DNA of 60,672 nucleotides from an uncultured Eubacteriales bacterium (GCA_900314565.1 OMVU01000020.1:1-60672), one strand, 5' to 3'. Positions 1 through 8,477 are shown, counted from the stretch's first letter. Program-made: numbers and translations. The notes: generated by a model not told the origin, from the letters alone.

Positions 1-371
1 GAGGGATAAATGGCCGGATGACCTTGACACTGCTCCATCCAGGTGCTACCTGAAATTACCTGGGATACCACTAATCCCATAAGAAAAGTGATTGACCCAA
101 AATATTTGAAAGACATATCATAACGAGACCTCTCAACAACGCTCTGATCCGAAAGATTATAAAAGTATTTCAAAAACAAATATTTGAAGAGAAGTATCGG
201 GCTTTTTGCACAACGTCCATTATTAAGGCAATATTTACTTTCAAGCTCTTCGTACACAAAAGAAAAGTCAACTATCTCGTTGATTTTTCTCAGTATATGA
301 TCCTTTGGGATGATACGATCATACAAGTCTGAATAATAAGAAAGGTTCAATTTCAGTTGGGATGACAGCAT
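1..371 (-). mobile_element. IS1182-like (DUF772) transposase, N-terminal fragment
   Basis: On the minus strand a reading frame opens at an ATG at 371, behind the ribosome site GGAGG, and runs off the left edge of the window. Its first 90 or so residues read like the N-terminal domain of IS1182/IS5-type transposases: DRIIPKDHILRKI, then CAKSPILLFKYLFLKYFYNLSDQ. After SRYDMSFKYF the expected continuation (a D-rich stretch before the catalytic domain) is absent and the sequence stops resembling the family, so the copy is probably damaged by an insertion, deletion or frameshift near position 100. The DDE catalytic residues are not in the window. AT-rich sequence at 380-420 may be the element end, but no terminal repeat was identified. 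Confidence 0.7.
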
Positions 372-424
372 AATAACCTCCAACTATTTTGATACCTTAA
401 TTATATCAGTACTATGATTCTACA

Positions 425-545
425 GCCACTTTTTCAGTGGCGTCCTATAAGCGGGGGATAGGTCAATATCCTGCTCGTCTCAGTGGCGGGTTTCAATCCC
501 CCACTGAGATAAACGCCTCCGGCGGATCGCAGCCGCGCAAAGTAA
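425..545. repeat. Composite hairpin repeat, copy R1 (hairpin module plus start of stem module)
   Basis: The hairpin at 479-508 has arms CTCAGTGG and CCACTGAG plus GGG/CCC and a 7-nt loop. It is the counterpart of the hairpin in the full copies at 9135-9163 and 21725-21755, with a different but still complementary stem. The 5' arm sequence CAGTGG also occurs upstream at 435-440, where it can pair with either GCCACT at 425-430 or the 3' arm. The conserved GGCGGATCGCAGCCGCGC string follows at 521-538, and the copy then ends. The region 380-610 holds nothing else that was recognised. Confidence 0.65.
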
Positions 546-625
546 AACAATGATGATCTGAAAAAATGTTTGTGGTCCGGAGTTGATCCGAAACAATCGA
601 ACCCATTAAGATGACGGAGGAAAAA

Positions 626-1288
626 ATGTCTTTTACTTTACACACGTACGGAGATGCTGATGCTGACATTATTCTTGTTCAGATGGTCGATGATCACGAT
701 ATGGAAACGATTCAGCAGGAGGCAGCTTACATCAGGGAACTGACCGGAGGAAAGAAATTCTGTCTCAGGGCAGTTCATGTGGAGAGCTGGAATGGAGACC
801 TGTCTCCCTGGCCTGCTCCGGCAGTTTTCGGGAAGGAGGATTTCGGAGACGGTGCGGGTCAGACACTGGAATTTCTTCTCACGCAAGTAGTGTCCGGGAA
901 GGATATCGGGCAGACAGACAATAAAAAGCTGTTCCTCGGAGGCTATTCCCTTGCCGGATTGTTTGCGCTCTGGGCCGGTTATCAGACGGACCGTTTCGCC
1001 GGGATTGCTGCGGCATCTCCGTCTGTATGGTTCCCGAATTTTAACGGGTATATGCGGGAGAACAGGATCCTTGCAGAGGCTGTCTACCTGAGTCTCGGTG
1101 ATCGGGAGGAGAAAACGAGAAATCCGGTCATGGCAAAGGTGGGGAGCGCGATAAAAGAAGGATACTCTATTCTCACGGAGACCGGGACAGACTGTGTTCT
1201 TGAGTGGAACAAAGGGAACCATTTTAAAGAGCCGGATCTGAGAACAGCGAAAGCGTTCGCATGGCTCATGAATCGAGGGCAGGGATGA
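626..1288 (+). CDS. Alpha/beta hydrolase, esterase-like
   Basis: A 220-residue protein that looks like a small alpha/beta hydrolase of the esterase D/tributyrin esterase type. The nucleophile elbow is GGYSLAG near residue 112 and the likely catalytic histidine is in GNHF near residue 199. There is no signal peptide, so it should act in the cytoplasm. An ATG at 611 is in frame, but the ribosome site GGAGG lies at 616-620, inside that extension, so the ATG at 626 was chosen. The DUF1275 gene follows closely on the same strand. The substrate cannot be told from sequence. Confidence 0.7.
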   Translation: MSFTLHTYGDADADIILVQMVDDHDMETIQQEAAYIRELTGGKKFCLRAVHVESWNGDLSPWPAPAVFGKEDFGDGAGQTLEFLLTQVVSGKDIGQTDNKKLFLGGYSLAGLFALWAGYQTDRFAGIAAASPSVWFPNFNGYMRENRILAEAVYLSLGDREEKTRNPVMAKVGSAIKEGYSILTETGTDCVLEWNKGNHFKEPDLRTAKAFAWLMNRGQG

Positions 1289-1328
1289 CCGGGTATCCCT
1301 CGCTAATCTGATGAAAGACAGGTATCCT

Positions 1329-1973
1329 ATGAAAATACAAAAGTCGGACTCTCTGCAAATATATATTTTGCTCGCGCTTGCGGGCGGTGGAATGGATGCG
1401 TATTCCTACCTGTGCAGAGATAAGGTATTCGCAAATGCACAGACAGGAAATATGCTTCTCTTTGGAGTCAGTCTGGCAGAAGGTGATTTCGTCAGTGCAT
1501 TGAGGTACTTTGTGCCGGTCTTTGTCTTTGCTGCGGGAATCTTTCTGTCAGACAACATCAGAAAGAGGATTACCGGAGAAAGGTTCCATTGGAGGCAGCT
1601 TTCTCTGATCGTCGAGATGCTCATACTCGCTGTGGTGGCTTTTATTCCTCCTTCTGCAAATATACTTGCCAATTCGCTGACTTCTTTAGCATGCGGTATG
1701 CAGGTAGAGTCATTTCGAACAGTCAGAGGCAATGCGATCGCGACAACCATGTGCATAGGCAATCTCAGGAGCGGAACATATAACTTTGATAAATATATGG
1801 AAACAGGGGATAAGGTCTTTGCAAAAAAATCACTGCTCTATTTTGGGATTATCGCTGCCTTTGTAATCGGTGCAGTACTGGAAAGTATCGTGATCAAATA
1901 TTTCGGTCTGCAGTCGATCCTTTTTTCGGTGGCGCTTCTTATTGCAAGCTGTCTGATCATGATTGATCTTTGA
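1329..1973 (+). CDS. DUF1275 (YoaK-like) membrane protein
   Basis: A multi-pass membrane protein of about 214 residues matching the DUF1275/YoaK family. It has the N-terminal family signature LALAGGGMDAYSYLCRDKVF followed by ANAQTGNMLL, and later VRGNAIATTMCIGNLRSGT. About six hydrophobic segments are visible. The family is of unknown function and is often called a possible transporter. An alternative ATG lies at 1311; neither start has a strong ribosome site, and 1329 has AGG eight bases upstream. The gene is followed by a good intrinsic terminator, so it likely closes a two-gene unit with the upstream hydrolase. Confidence 0.8.
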   Translation: MKIQKSDSLQIYILLALAGGGMDAYSYLCRDKVFANAQTGNMLLFGVSLAEGDFVSALRYFVPVFVFAAGIFLSDNIRKRITGERFHWRQLSLIVEMLILAVVAFIPPSANILANSLTSLACGMQVESFRTVRGNAIATTMCIGNLRSGTYNFDKYMETGDKVFAKKSLLYFGIIAAFVIGAVLESIVIKYFGLQSILFSVALLIASCLIMIDL

Positions 1974-2009
1974 TGCGGCAGGATTACTCGGATATAGAGA
2001 CAAAAAAGT

Positions 2010-2045
2010 GGCTCTGCTCCTTATAGAAGCAGAACCTCTTTTATT
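2010..2045 (+). terminator. Intrinsic terminator after the DUF1275 gene
   Basis: The stem GGCTCTGCT / AGCAGAACC (one mismatch) is followed by the T-rich tract TCTTTTATTTT. It lies 37 bases past the stop of the DUF1275 gene. Confidence 0.7.
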
Positions 2046-2055
2046 TTGTCATTAT

Positions 2056-2226
2056 ATGCATGACATCTGGGATCTGGTGGAAGCTGAGAAGCCTCTGGAG
2101 GATGGCGGTTTCTATATCACTGACGCTGACAGGGAATGGTATGAAGACTACAAATTTGACTTCGAGTGGAAGAAAGAGGAGTGTGGTCATAAGTACTGTT
2201 TCCCGAGGTATACGCTGGATTACTGA
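2056..2226 (+). CDS. Small hypothetical protein, possibly a gene remnant
   Basis: A 56-residue frame starting MHDIWDLVEAEKPLEDGGFY and ending in an acidic and aromatic tail with one Cys-Gly-His-Lys-Tyr-Cys motif. It is not recognised. It has no ribosome site and starts just after a terminator, so it may be the surviving part of a larger deleted gene. Kept because composition and codon use look protein-like. Confidence 0.25.
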   Translation: MHDIWDLVEAEKPLEDGGFYITDADREWYEDYKFDFEWKKEECGHKYCFPRYTLDY

Positions 2227-2251
2227 CGGTCTGGAAAGAATCATATGTATC

Positions 2252-2271
2252 AAGAACGCCGAGGCGTTCTT
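2252..2271. repeat. Palindrome module AAGAACGCCGAGGCGTTCTT
   Basis: An exact copy of the 20-nt palindrome that recurs through the window, here standing alone 25 bases past the stop of the small frame and upstream of the TetR-type promoter at 2306. Confidence 0.8.
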
Positions 2272-2305
2272 GAAAAGAACGGAATGTAAACAATAACGTA
2301 AGAAC

Positions 2306-2352
2306 TTGACAAGTGACCCTTCGTTCACTATAATAAGTGAACGAAGGGTCAC
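2306..2352 (+). promoter_or_regulatory. Promoter with TetR operator (cassette 1)
   Basis: TTGACA (2306-2311) and TATAAT (2329-2334) are spaced by 17 bases. A perfect 16-bp inverted repeat, GTGACCCTTCGTTCAC and its complement, occupies 2313-2328 and 2337-2352, so it fills the spacer and brackets the -10 box. A dimeric repressor bound there would block RNA polymerase. The same arrangement lies upstream of the second TetR copy at 23708, which points to the TetR proteins as the ligands. Confidence 0.8.
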
Positions 2353-2373
2353 CTTTTTTGTGAGGATGAAACC

Positions 2374-3153
2374 ATGAAGGTATTAAAGAAAATCATCAAA
2401 ATCGCAGTATTGCTGTTTCTTGCACTGATCCTGGGATTAACCGCTCTGGATATTTATATGATAAAAAAACCGGAACTGGACGCAAAGAAAAAGATTGACG
2501 GGATGGAAGAGTCAGCTCGTCAGGTGGAAGACCTGACGATTGATGAGAAGGAAAATGTCATCGGCCTCGGTGAAGCGGCTCACGGGAATGCGGAGTTTCA
2601 GGCGCTGAAGCTCGACGTACTGAAAGTTCTGGTCGACAAATATGATGTCAGCTGCTTTGCCATGGAAATGGATTACGGAGAGGGTGTAATTATAAACGAT
2701 TACATAAACGGCTGCTCAGAGATGACGATCGATGAGGTGATGGATCATATCAGTTTCAGGATTTACAGAACAGAAGAAATCCGCGGACTGATTGAATGGA
2801 TGAGGGAATACAATGATCTGCATGATGACAAACTGTCATTTTATGGGTTTGATCTCCAGAACCCTGATGTGGATCTGGCACTGATCCGGGATTTCGTCAA
2901 AGAGAATCCTATAGACGGGGATCCGGCAGGTGCATTTGAGCCTTTTGTGAACGGCGAAGTCAGTCTCAGGGATGAAAGCCTGAATCATGCTTTTGAAGAG
3001 CTGGAAAGCCTGAGAAGCGAGCTTTACAGCAATAAACAGACATATCGAAACCTGTATAACTATGAACGAATGTTGATCAGAGATACGAGACTTGAAGTAA
3101 GGGGAAATTATGGCAAACGATACGAAGGAAAGAATACTCGCAGCCGCACTTGA
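2374..3153 (+). pseudogene. Erythromycin esterase-family protein, 3' truncated
   Basis: The protein begins with a membrane anchor (residues 5-27), then carries the erythromycin esterase/succinoglycan family signature GLGEAAHGNAEF with the family's Glu and His, and FAMEMDYGEG further on. Family members usually exceed 400 residues; this frame stops at 259. Its last 20 or so residues, from RLEVRGNYGK onward, are a read-through of the TetR gene start in another frame, so the 3' half has been replaced by the TetR cassette. It is expressed, if at all, from the TetR-type operator-promoter just upstream. A drug-inactivating role should not be assumed for this truncated form. Confidence 0.7.
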
Positions 3154-3706
3154 GATGTTTTCACAAAACGGCTATGCAGGGACAAACATCCGTGAACTGA
3201 GTGCATCACTTGGGCTTGTCAAGTCCGGAGTCTATAAACACTATGAGAGCAAGGAAGCAATCTGGAATGCATTGCTGGACCAGATGATTGCCTATTACGG
3301 AGAGCATTTCGGTTCGCCTGACCACCTGCCGCCTGTGCCGGATTCGCCGGAGGAGCTGACACGGCTGACCATGCATATGGTGAACATCACTGTTCATGAT
3401 GAGAAGATCATCATGACGCGCAAGGTGCTGACGCTTGAGCAGTTCCGGGACGACCGCGCCAAAGATCTTGCCACAAAGCATTTTCTCACCGGTCTTACGG
3501 AGATGTTTACGCAGATATTCACGGGCATGATGGAAAAGGGAGTGCTCAGGAAGGACGATCCTAAAATGCTTGCTTTTGCTTATACCGCGCCGATTTCTGC
3601 CCTTATTCATCTGTGCGACCGTGAACCCGGGAAAACAGAAGATGCGCTAAAACAGGCAGAGGAATTCAGCCGGCATTTTATCCGGACTTATGGACAGGAG
3701 GGCTGA
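3110..3706 (+). CDS. TetR/AcrR-family regulator, copy 1
   Basis: A 198-residue repressor with the N-terminal DNA-binding helix-turn-helix of TetR proteins (RILAAALEMFSQNGYAGTNI, then SGVYKHYESKEAIWNALL). It is a close paralogue of the gene at 23950, identical over long stretches and most divergent in the last third. The start ATG sits behind AAGGGGAAATT and overlaps the tail of the truncated esterase. Because the 40-bp operator upstream of the esterase recurs upstream of copy 2, both proteins likely recognise GTGACCC/TTTCGTTCAC-type sites and repress their own operons. A GNAT gene follows after four bases. Confidence 0.9.
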   Translation: MANDTKERILAAALEMFSQNGYAGTNIRELSASLGLVKSGVYKHYESKEAIWNALLDQMIAYYGEHFGSPDHLPPVPDSPEELTRLTMHMVNITVHDEKIIMTRKVLTLEQFRDDRAKDLATKHFLTGLTEMFTQIFTGMMEKGVLRKDDPKMLAFAYTAPISALIHLCDREPGKTEDALKQAEEFSRHFIRTYGQEG

Positions 3707-3710
3707 CTGT

Positions 3711-4259
3711 ATGAGCAGACCACGGACGGTTTTGGAAACAGAAAGACTATTGCTGCGGGAAATGAGACCGGATGATTTTCAGGCTCTGTTCCTGGTGCTC
3801 GGCAGCCCTGAAACAATGTGGCATTATCCTTACACCTTCGATGGTCAGCATGTCAGGGATTGGATCGAACGAAACGTAAACCGCTATCAGAAGGACGGTT
3901 TCGGGCTGTGGGCTGTCTGTCTGAAGCGATCCGGCGAGATGATCGGTGACTGCGGGCTGACACTGCAGAATATCAACGGAAAAACACTGCCTGAAATCGG
4001 CTTTCATATACGCCGCGACTGTCAGCGAAAGGGCTATGCCGGTGAGGCGGCAAGGGCCGTCCGCAACTGGGCATTTCGCAACACGGATTATCCGACTCTA
4101 TATTCCTACTGCAAATACACAAATGTACCTTCCATCAAAACAGCAGAATCCATCGGGATGCATTTTGTATGCGAATATCCGGATGAAACAAACGGAACGA
4201 CCCATGTCTCGGCTATTTCAAGGAAAGAATGGCTGAATGAAATTAGTGAGATTTCCTGA
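3711..4259 (+). CDS. GNAT N-acetyltransferase (RimJ/RimL type)
   Basis: A 182-residue acetyltransferase with the RimJ/RimL N-terminus LETERLLLREMRPDDFQALF and the acetyl-CoA pocket around RRDCQRKGYAGEAARAVRNW. It transfers acetyl from acetyl-CoA to an amine, either a protein N-terminus or a small molecule. Ribosome site GGAGGGCTG precedes the ATG, four bases after the TetR stop, so the two are co-transcribed. An 18-nt perfect palindrome (ATTTCCTGATCAGGAAAT, 4251-4268) overlaps the stop codon. Confidence 0.8.
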   Translation: MSRPRTVLETERLLLREMRPDDFQALFLVLGSPETMWHYPYTFDGQHVRDWIERNVNRYQKDGFGLWAVCLKRSGEMIGDCGLTLQNINGKTLPEIGFHIRRDCQRKGYAGEAARAVRNWAFRNTDYPTLYSYCKYTNVPSIKTAESIGMHFVCEYPDETNGTTHVSAISRKEWLNEISEIS

Positions 4260-4282
4260 TCAGGAAATAGAGGTCAGAAAAA

Positions 4283-5305
4283 ATGAATAGAAAAGCACTC
4301 GTCGTCATTGACATTCAAAACGACATTACGAAGCATTACAGGGACATCATTGATAACATCAATTCCGCGATCGATTGGGCAATGAAGCAAGGAATGGCGA
4401 TCATTTATATCAAACACAACAATTTGTCCGCGAAAACCCGTACCTTCAAACCGGATACAAAAGGAGCAGAACTTGTGCCGGTGCTCAGGATTGTCTCGGA
4501 TCATATTTTCGTTAAGACAAAGGCCAATGCTTTGACCAGTGAGGCGTTTTCAGAATTTATCCGGTCAAAGGATATCAGGGAGTTTTACATTACCGGTGCT
4601 GATGCCACTGCCTGTGTGAAATCGACCTGTTTCAACATGACAAAGGCCGGATATGCCGTTCATGTCATTTCCGATTGTGTGACCAGCTATGACTTAAAGA
4701 AGATGCCGGAAATGCTTGCCTACTACACGGACAAGGGCTGTGAAGTCGGGAACCTTGCCACCTATATGGGAATGAATTATCAATACGAGAGATTGGATAA
4801 AAACAATTTCACAGGTAATTCATTGGATGATTTTGTCCGTCACCAGACTGTTACAGAGTGTTGGAGAAAGACAGGCAACGATTGGAAGCTTGTGCCGAAT
4901 GTCTATGAAGAAAACTGGTCGCAGGCGCAGTGCCGGGAAATTGCAGAAGACGTGGTGCATAATTTGAACCTTGATCAGACCGGCTTTGGCGCGTTCGATG
5001 GCGAGCGGATCATCGGGTTTGCGACCGTCTCCCGCCGTATATTCGGATCTGCGGCAAGATATGTGCAGCTGGTTTGTTTTCAGATATCAGAGGAATACAG
5101 ACGTCAGGGCATCGGCAGGAAGCTCTTTTCAATGTCCTGTGAAGAGGCCCGGCGGCTGGGTGCAGATAAACTGTACATTTCGGCTCATTCCTCCAAAGAG
5201 TCACAGGCGGCATACCGGGCACTTGGCTGTACTCCTGCGGAGGAGGTCAATGAGAAACTGGCAGCAGCGGAGCCCTTTGATGTCCAAATGGAATACAGAT
5301 TATAG
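4283..5305 (+). CDS. Isochorismatase-like cysteine hydrolase fused to a GNAT domain
   Basis: A 340-residue two-domain protein. Residues 1-175 are an isochorismatase-family cysteine hydrolase: Asp in ALVVIDIQNDI, Lys in FVKTKANAL and Cys in GADATACVKST form the usual triad. Residues 180-340 are a GNAT acetyltransferase, with acetyl-CoA site YRRQGIGRKLF. The fusion implies hydrolysis of an amide or amidase-type substrate coupled to acetylation, or sequential detoxification, but the substrate is unknown. The start has a weak ribosome site (GAGGTCAG). It follows the GNAT gene with a 23-base gap and may be in the same transcript. No stop or shift interrupts the junction, so this is a true fusion. 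Confidence 0.8.
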   Translation: MNRKALVVIDIQNDITKHYRDIIDNINSAIDWAMKQGMAIIYIKHNNLSAKTRTFKPDTKGAELVPVLRIVSDHIFVKTKANALTSEAFSEFIRSKDIREFYITGADATACVKSTCFNMTKAGYAVHVISDCVTSYDLKKMPEMLAYYTDKGCEVGNLATYMGMNYQYERLDKNNFTGNSLDDFVRHQTVTECWRKTGNDWKLVPNVYEENWSQAQCREIAEDVVHNLNLDQTGFGAFDGERIIGFATVSRRIFGSAARYVQLVCFQISEEYRRQGIGRKLFSMSCEEARRLGADKLYISAHSSKESQAAYRALGCTPAEEVNEKLAAAEPFDVQMEYRL

Positions 5306-5354
5306 AAGAGTATCCTGACGGATATGCTATTTGAGAAAGTGAGATCATGAAATA

Positions 5355-5957
5355 ATGCGTATCTATGTTGATTTTGACGATTGCCTGTGCGAGACAGGAA
5401 GGGCCTTCTCAAAGCTTGTTCTGGAAATGTTCAACAAGCATGTTCCTTATGACCGGATGCATTATTTTGAACTGGACAGGTCTTTTGATCTGGATGCGGA
5501 ACAATACGAGCGGTTTATGCTTCGGGCACACGAGCCGGAGATACTGTTGTCGTATGATGCGACGCCGGGAGCTGCGGAGACCATAAACGAATGGATTTCC
5601 TGCGGGCACGAGGTATCGATCATTACCGGCCGCCCATCAAGCGCTTATGAGCCATCTCGTAAATGGCTGGATGAGCATGGACTTAAGCACGCCAGACTGT
5701 ACTGTCTCAATAAATATGGAAGGGATCATTTCATCAAAAACAGTAACAGTACTCTTGAACTTGAAAACTATTACAGGATGAAGTTTGATTACGCAGTTGA
5801 GGATTCTCCAAAGGCGTTCAGATTTTTCGAACATCTGCCGGAACTTAAGGTTTTGGTGTTTGACAGACCATGGAACAGAGGATGTGCCTTTCCGAATGGG
5901 AACTATCAAAGATGCGCCGATTGGGAGAGCATTCGCAGGATTGTTACAGGTAAGTGA
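5355..5957 (+). CDS. HAD-superfamily phosphatase, 5'-nucleotidase-like
   Basis: A 200-residue HAD hydrolase. Motif I is YVDFDDCLCET at the extreme N-terminus (nucleophile Asp and general acid Asp), motif II is the Thr in SIITGRP, and motif IV lies in DYAVEDSP. The layout resembles deoxyribonucleotidase/NT5C-like members with a helical cap between residues 20 and 80. Predicted to dephosphorylate a small metabolite, possibly a nucleotide. It follows the isochorismatase-GNAT fusion by 49 bases on the same strand. Confidence 0.7.
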   Translation: MRIYVDFDDCLCETGRAFSKLVLEMFNKHVPYDRMHYFELDRSFDLDAEQYERFMLRAHEPEILLSYDATPGAAETINEWISCGHEVSIITGRPSSAYEPSRKWLDEHGLKHARLYCLNKYGRDHFIKNSNSTLELENYYRMKFDYAVEDSPKAFRFFEHLPELKVLVFDRPWNRGCAFPNGNYQRCADWESIRRIVTGK

Positions 5958-5985
5958 GAAAGAGATGTATAATAAGAATTAATAT

Positions 5986-6046
5986 ATCTCAGTGTGAGAT
6001 GTCCCCGCCTCTATAGGCAGCGCGGCAAGAACGCCGAGGCGTTCTT
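5986..6046. repeat. Composite repeat copy R6 (small hairpins plus palindrome)
   Basis: Contains hairpin ATCTCA-GTG-TGAGAT (5986-6000), then GCCT-CTAT-AGGC (6007-6018), then GCGCGGC and the palindrome AAGAACGCCGAGGCGTTCTT at 6027-6046. It lies in the 147-base gap before the serine hydrolase gene. Confidence 0.65.
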
Positions 6047-6104
6047 GAATGCCTTACCCTCCTCTCAGGACGTCTGAATAAACACCCAAAAGGAGATTTT
6101 CGTA

Positions 6105-7097
6105 ATGAATAAAGAACAGCTGTACAGATTCATTTCCGGGAGCACCGGAAATGAAAGCAATATATGTCAGATCCACGCCATCAAAGATGGCAGAACCTTT
6201 TATGATGACTGCTGGCATGGATTTACGGCCGGGGATGCAGTGAATGTCAATTCCGTGACAAAAGGGATCATGGGCCTGCTTGCGGGAATCGCTCTTGATA
6301 AAGGCTGCATCAGGAGTATCGATCAGAAAGTGATGGAGTTCTTCCCGGATTATTCCGTAAAGCGCGGAGAGAAAACAATCTATGATGTAACGATCCGGCA
6401 CCTGCTTACGATGACGGCTCCGTACAAAGGAAAGTCAGAACCATGGAAAAAGGTGTGTACTTCGGATGACTGGACGCTTGCGATTCTTGATTATCTTGGA
6501 GGCCGCAAGGGGATAACAGGCGAATTCAGGTATGCGACGCTTGGTATTCAGATCCTGGCAGGAATCATTGAGAGAGCAAGCAAAGAAAAATGCATTGATT
6601 TTGCAAACAGGAATCTGTTTGAACCACTGGGACTTCCGAAGCGGATATCACATGGCGACAGTTCCAAAGAAGACCAGTTTGATTTCCTCATGAATAAGAA
6701 TCCGAGAACATACGAGTGGTATTCCGATCCTCAGAACACGGTTACTGCCGGCTGGGGACTGTGTATGTCGGCAAGAGAGATGGCTGTTGTTGGAGAACTT
6801 GTACTGAATAACGGTATGTACAATGGCAACAGGGTCATCTCTGCAGAATACATTCATGACATGCTCACGCCGTATCTTAAGCTCGGTGAAAGATTCGGAT
6901 ACATGAATTACGGATACTTATGGTATAAGCCTTTTGATGACAGAGAGGTTTATGCGGCGATCGGTGACAGCGGCAATATTATTTATGTCAATAAAGATAT
7001 GAACGTATCCGTGGGTATGACGGGAACATTCAAACCGAGGATATTTGACAGAGTCGATTTCATCGAACAAAAAGTACTGTCTGTGATTGACGGGTGA
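6105..7097 (+). CDS. Serine hydrolase of the beta-lactamase/penicillin-binding family
   Basis: A 330-residue serine hydrolase of the class C beta-lactamase superfamily. The catalytic SxxK is Ser50-Val-Thr-Lys53 (NSVTKGIMGLLAG), followed by the usual HLLTM box. The second-motif tyrosine is probably in FRYATLG. No signal peptide is seen, so it is likely cytoplasmic or released otherwise. Such proteins act as esterases or peptidases; drug hydrolysis should not be assumed. The ribosome site AGGAG lies 10 bases upstream of the ATG. Monocistronic in appearance. Confidence 0.75.
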   Translation: MNKEQLYRFISGSTGNESNICQIHAIKDGRTFYDDCWHGFTAGDAVNVNSVTKGIMGLLAGIALDKGCIRSIDQKVMEFFPDYSVKRGEKTIYDVTIRHLLTMTAPYKGKSEPWKKVCTSDDWTLAILDYLGGRKGITGEFRYATLGIQILAGIIERASKEKCIDFANRNLFEPLGLPKRISHGDSSKEDQFDFLMNKNPRTYEWYSDPQNTVTAGWGLCMSAREMAVVGELVLNNGMYNGNRVISAEYIHDMLTPYLKLGERFGYMNYGYLWYKPFDDREVYAAIGDSGNIIYVNKDMNVSVGMTGTFKPRIFDRVDFIEQKVLSVIDG

Positions 7098-7359
7098 TAT
7101 CGGCTGTCTTCGCAGTGAACGGTATAAATTCTCTTTTAGGGATCTCGACAGATCGGAATCTCTCGACTTGTTTCCGCGAACGGGCACATGTTGCCGGGCA
7201 CCGATTAGCGAACGGTCGAAATCGTGGACAAGTTCCTGGTCGTCTAGTAGCGAACGATCGAAATAAAAAGTTCGTGCTATCATGGTCTCAAGCCACGTCG
7301 GGACCGTCTGTTTACTGACACATAAAGGGTAAAAAGAGGCTGAAGAAGCCTGCAGTCAA
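7098..7359. other. Gene-free stretch with short repeats
   Basis: No gene was recognised. The 17-mer TAGCGAACG[G/A]TCGAAAT occurs twice (7206-7222 and 7248-7264). Bases 7133-7156 match, in inverted orientation, bases 9897-9920, where they include the stop codon of the small glycine-rich gene; the left copy may be a remnant of a related gene end. Confidence 0.4.
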
Positions 7360-7440
7360 GGGGTATTTAGAAAAAATTCTAAATACCCCTTGACTATGAT
7401 ATTTTGAAGGTCTATATTCTATTTAGAAAATCATCTAAAT
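7360..7440 (+). promoter_or_regulatory. Promoter with two ArsR-type operators
   Basis: TTGACT (7390-7395) and TATATT (7413-7418) are spaced by 17. A perfect 13-bp inverted repeat with a 4-base centre lies at 7360-7389 and contains ATTTAGAA...TTCTAAAT. A second palindrome, ATTTAGAAAATCATCTAAAT, lies at 7421-7440 just past the -10 box. The two share the half-site ATTTAGA, so the ArsR protein encoded next is the obvious ligand and represses its own operon. Confidence 0.8.
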
Positions 7441-7464
7441 GACTTTTCGGGAAGGAGGATGAGG

Positions 7465-7749
7465 ATGGCATTTGCGGAAACGTTTAAGGCCCTGTCTGAT
7501 CCGGTGAGACGACAGATTCTTGAATTGTTGAAAAAAGGACCTCTTTCTGCCGGAGAGATTGGATCACACTTTGAAATGACTGGTGCAACGATCTCTTATC
7601 ATCTCAAGATTCTGAAGCAGGCAGACCTGATTTTTGAGAGCAGGGAAAAGAATTTCATATATTACCAGTTAAACACAACTGTATTAGAGGAGATCATGCT
7701 GTGGATCTCGGAACTTAAAGGAGGCAATTCCGATGATGAAGGCAAATAA
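7465..7749 (+). CDS. ArsR/SdpR-family repressor
   Basis: A 94-residue winged-helix repressor of the SdpR branch: ETFKALSDPVRRQILELLKK at the start and the recognition helix in GATISYHLKILKQADLI. No metal-binding cysteines are present, which fits SdpR rather than metal-sensing ArsR proteins. The ATG at 7459 abuts the ribosome site GGAGG (7454-7458); the ATG at 7465, six bases away, was preferred. It overlaps the SdpI-like gene by 17 bases, so the pair is translationally coupled. In the Bacillus SdpRI pair, the membrane immunity protein SdpI sequesters the repressor when it binds toxin; a comparable circuit is inferred here. Confidence 0.85.
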   Translation: MAFAETFKALSDPVRRQILELLKKGPLSAGEIGSHFEMTGATISYHLKILKQADLIFESREKNFIYYQLNTTVLEEIMLWISELKGGNSDDEGK

Positions 7750-8374
7750 AAAAACATTGATCATCACAAGCATCGTGACGATTCTTCCCGTGTTGATTGG
7801 TATCATCTGCTGGAACCGTCTGCCGGATGTGATGGCGACACATTTCGGATTTAATAATGAGGCAAATGGGTTCAGCAGCAAGGCATTTGCTGTGTTTGGA
7901 TTACCGCTGATTCTTCTTGCTGTACTTTGGGTTGGAGCATTTGTCACAGCACACGATCCAAAAAGGCAGAACATCAGTCCGAAGATGTTCTCGCTTATGC
8001 TGTGGATCGCTCCGGTCATCTCGCTTGTCGCTGCAGCAACTATATACCCCGTCAATCTGGGCTATGAACTGGACATTGCTTTTTTCAGTGAACTGTTGGT
8101 AGGTCTGATGTTCATCATAATCGGGAACTATCTGCCAAAAGCAAGGCAGAACTACACGATCGGGATAAAGATTCCCTGGACCCTTGCAAACGAGGAAAAC
8201 TGGAACCGGACACATCGTCTCGCCGGATATCTTTGGATGATCTGCGGTATTCTGATGATTTTAATTAGTCTGACACGGTTTGTTCCGGCTGAATGGCTGG
8301 TCGGCATATTTCTGATCATGGTACTTGTGCCGTGCATTTATTCCTTCTGGCTGCATGCAGAGAAAGCTCTGTGA
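7733..8374 (+). CDS. SdpI/DUF1648-family integral membrane protein
   Basis: A 213-residue membrane protein with about six hydrophobic segments. The DUF1648 signature is LPDVMATHFGFNNEANGFSS near residue 30, and the SdpI-like part ends with the family's IGIKIPWTLANEENWNRTHR. In Bacillus, SdpI protects against the SdpC toxin and relays its presence to SdpR. No sdpABC toxin genes are in this window, so the pair is an orphan that may sense a neighbour's toxin or membrane stress. The ribosome site GGAGG stands eight bases before the ATG. Confidence 0.85.
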   Translation: MMKANKKTLIITSIVTILPVLIGIICWNRLPDVMATHFGFNNEANGFSSKAFAVFGLPLILLAVLWVGAFVTAHDPKRQNISPKMFSLMLWIAPVISLVAAATIYPVNLGYELDIAFFSELLVGLMFIIIGNYLPKARQNYTIGIKIPWTLANEENWNRTHRLAGYLWMICGILMILISLTRFVPAEWLVGIFLIMVLVPCIYSFWLHAEKAL

Positions 8375-8477
8375 CTGTTACTATTCACGGCTCAGGGATT
8401 GTTTCGCCGTGTAATGAGCAGAAAACTAATCAAGTGTGAGCAGCGTGTCCAAAATCGGATAAGAAGTTCATTGAGGA

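Noticed and set aside
6105-7097. Beta-lactamase conferring resistance
   Set aside because: It has only the superfamily SxxK fold, no signal peptide and no class C hallmark beyond it, so a generic serine hydrolase call is safer.
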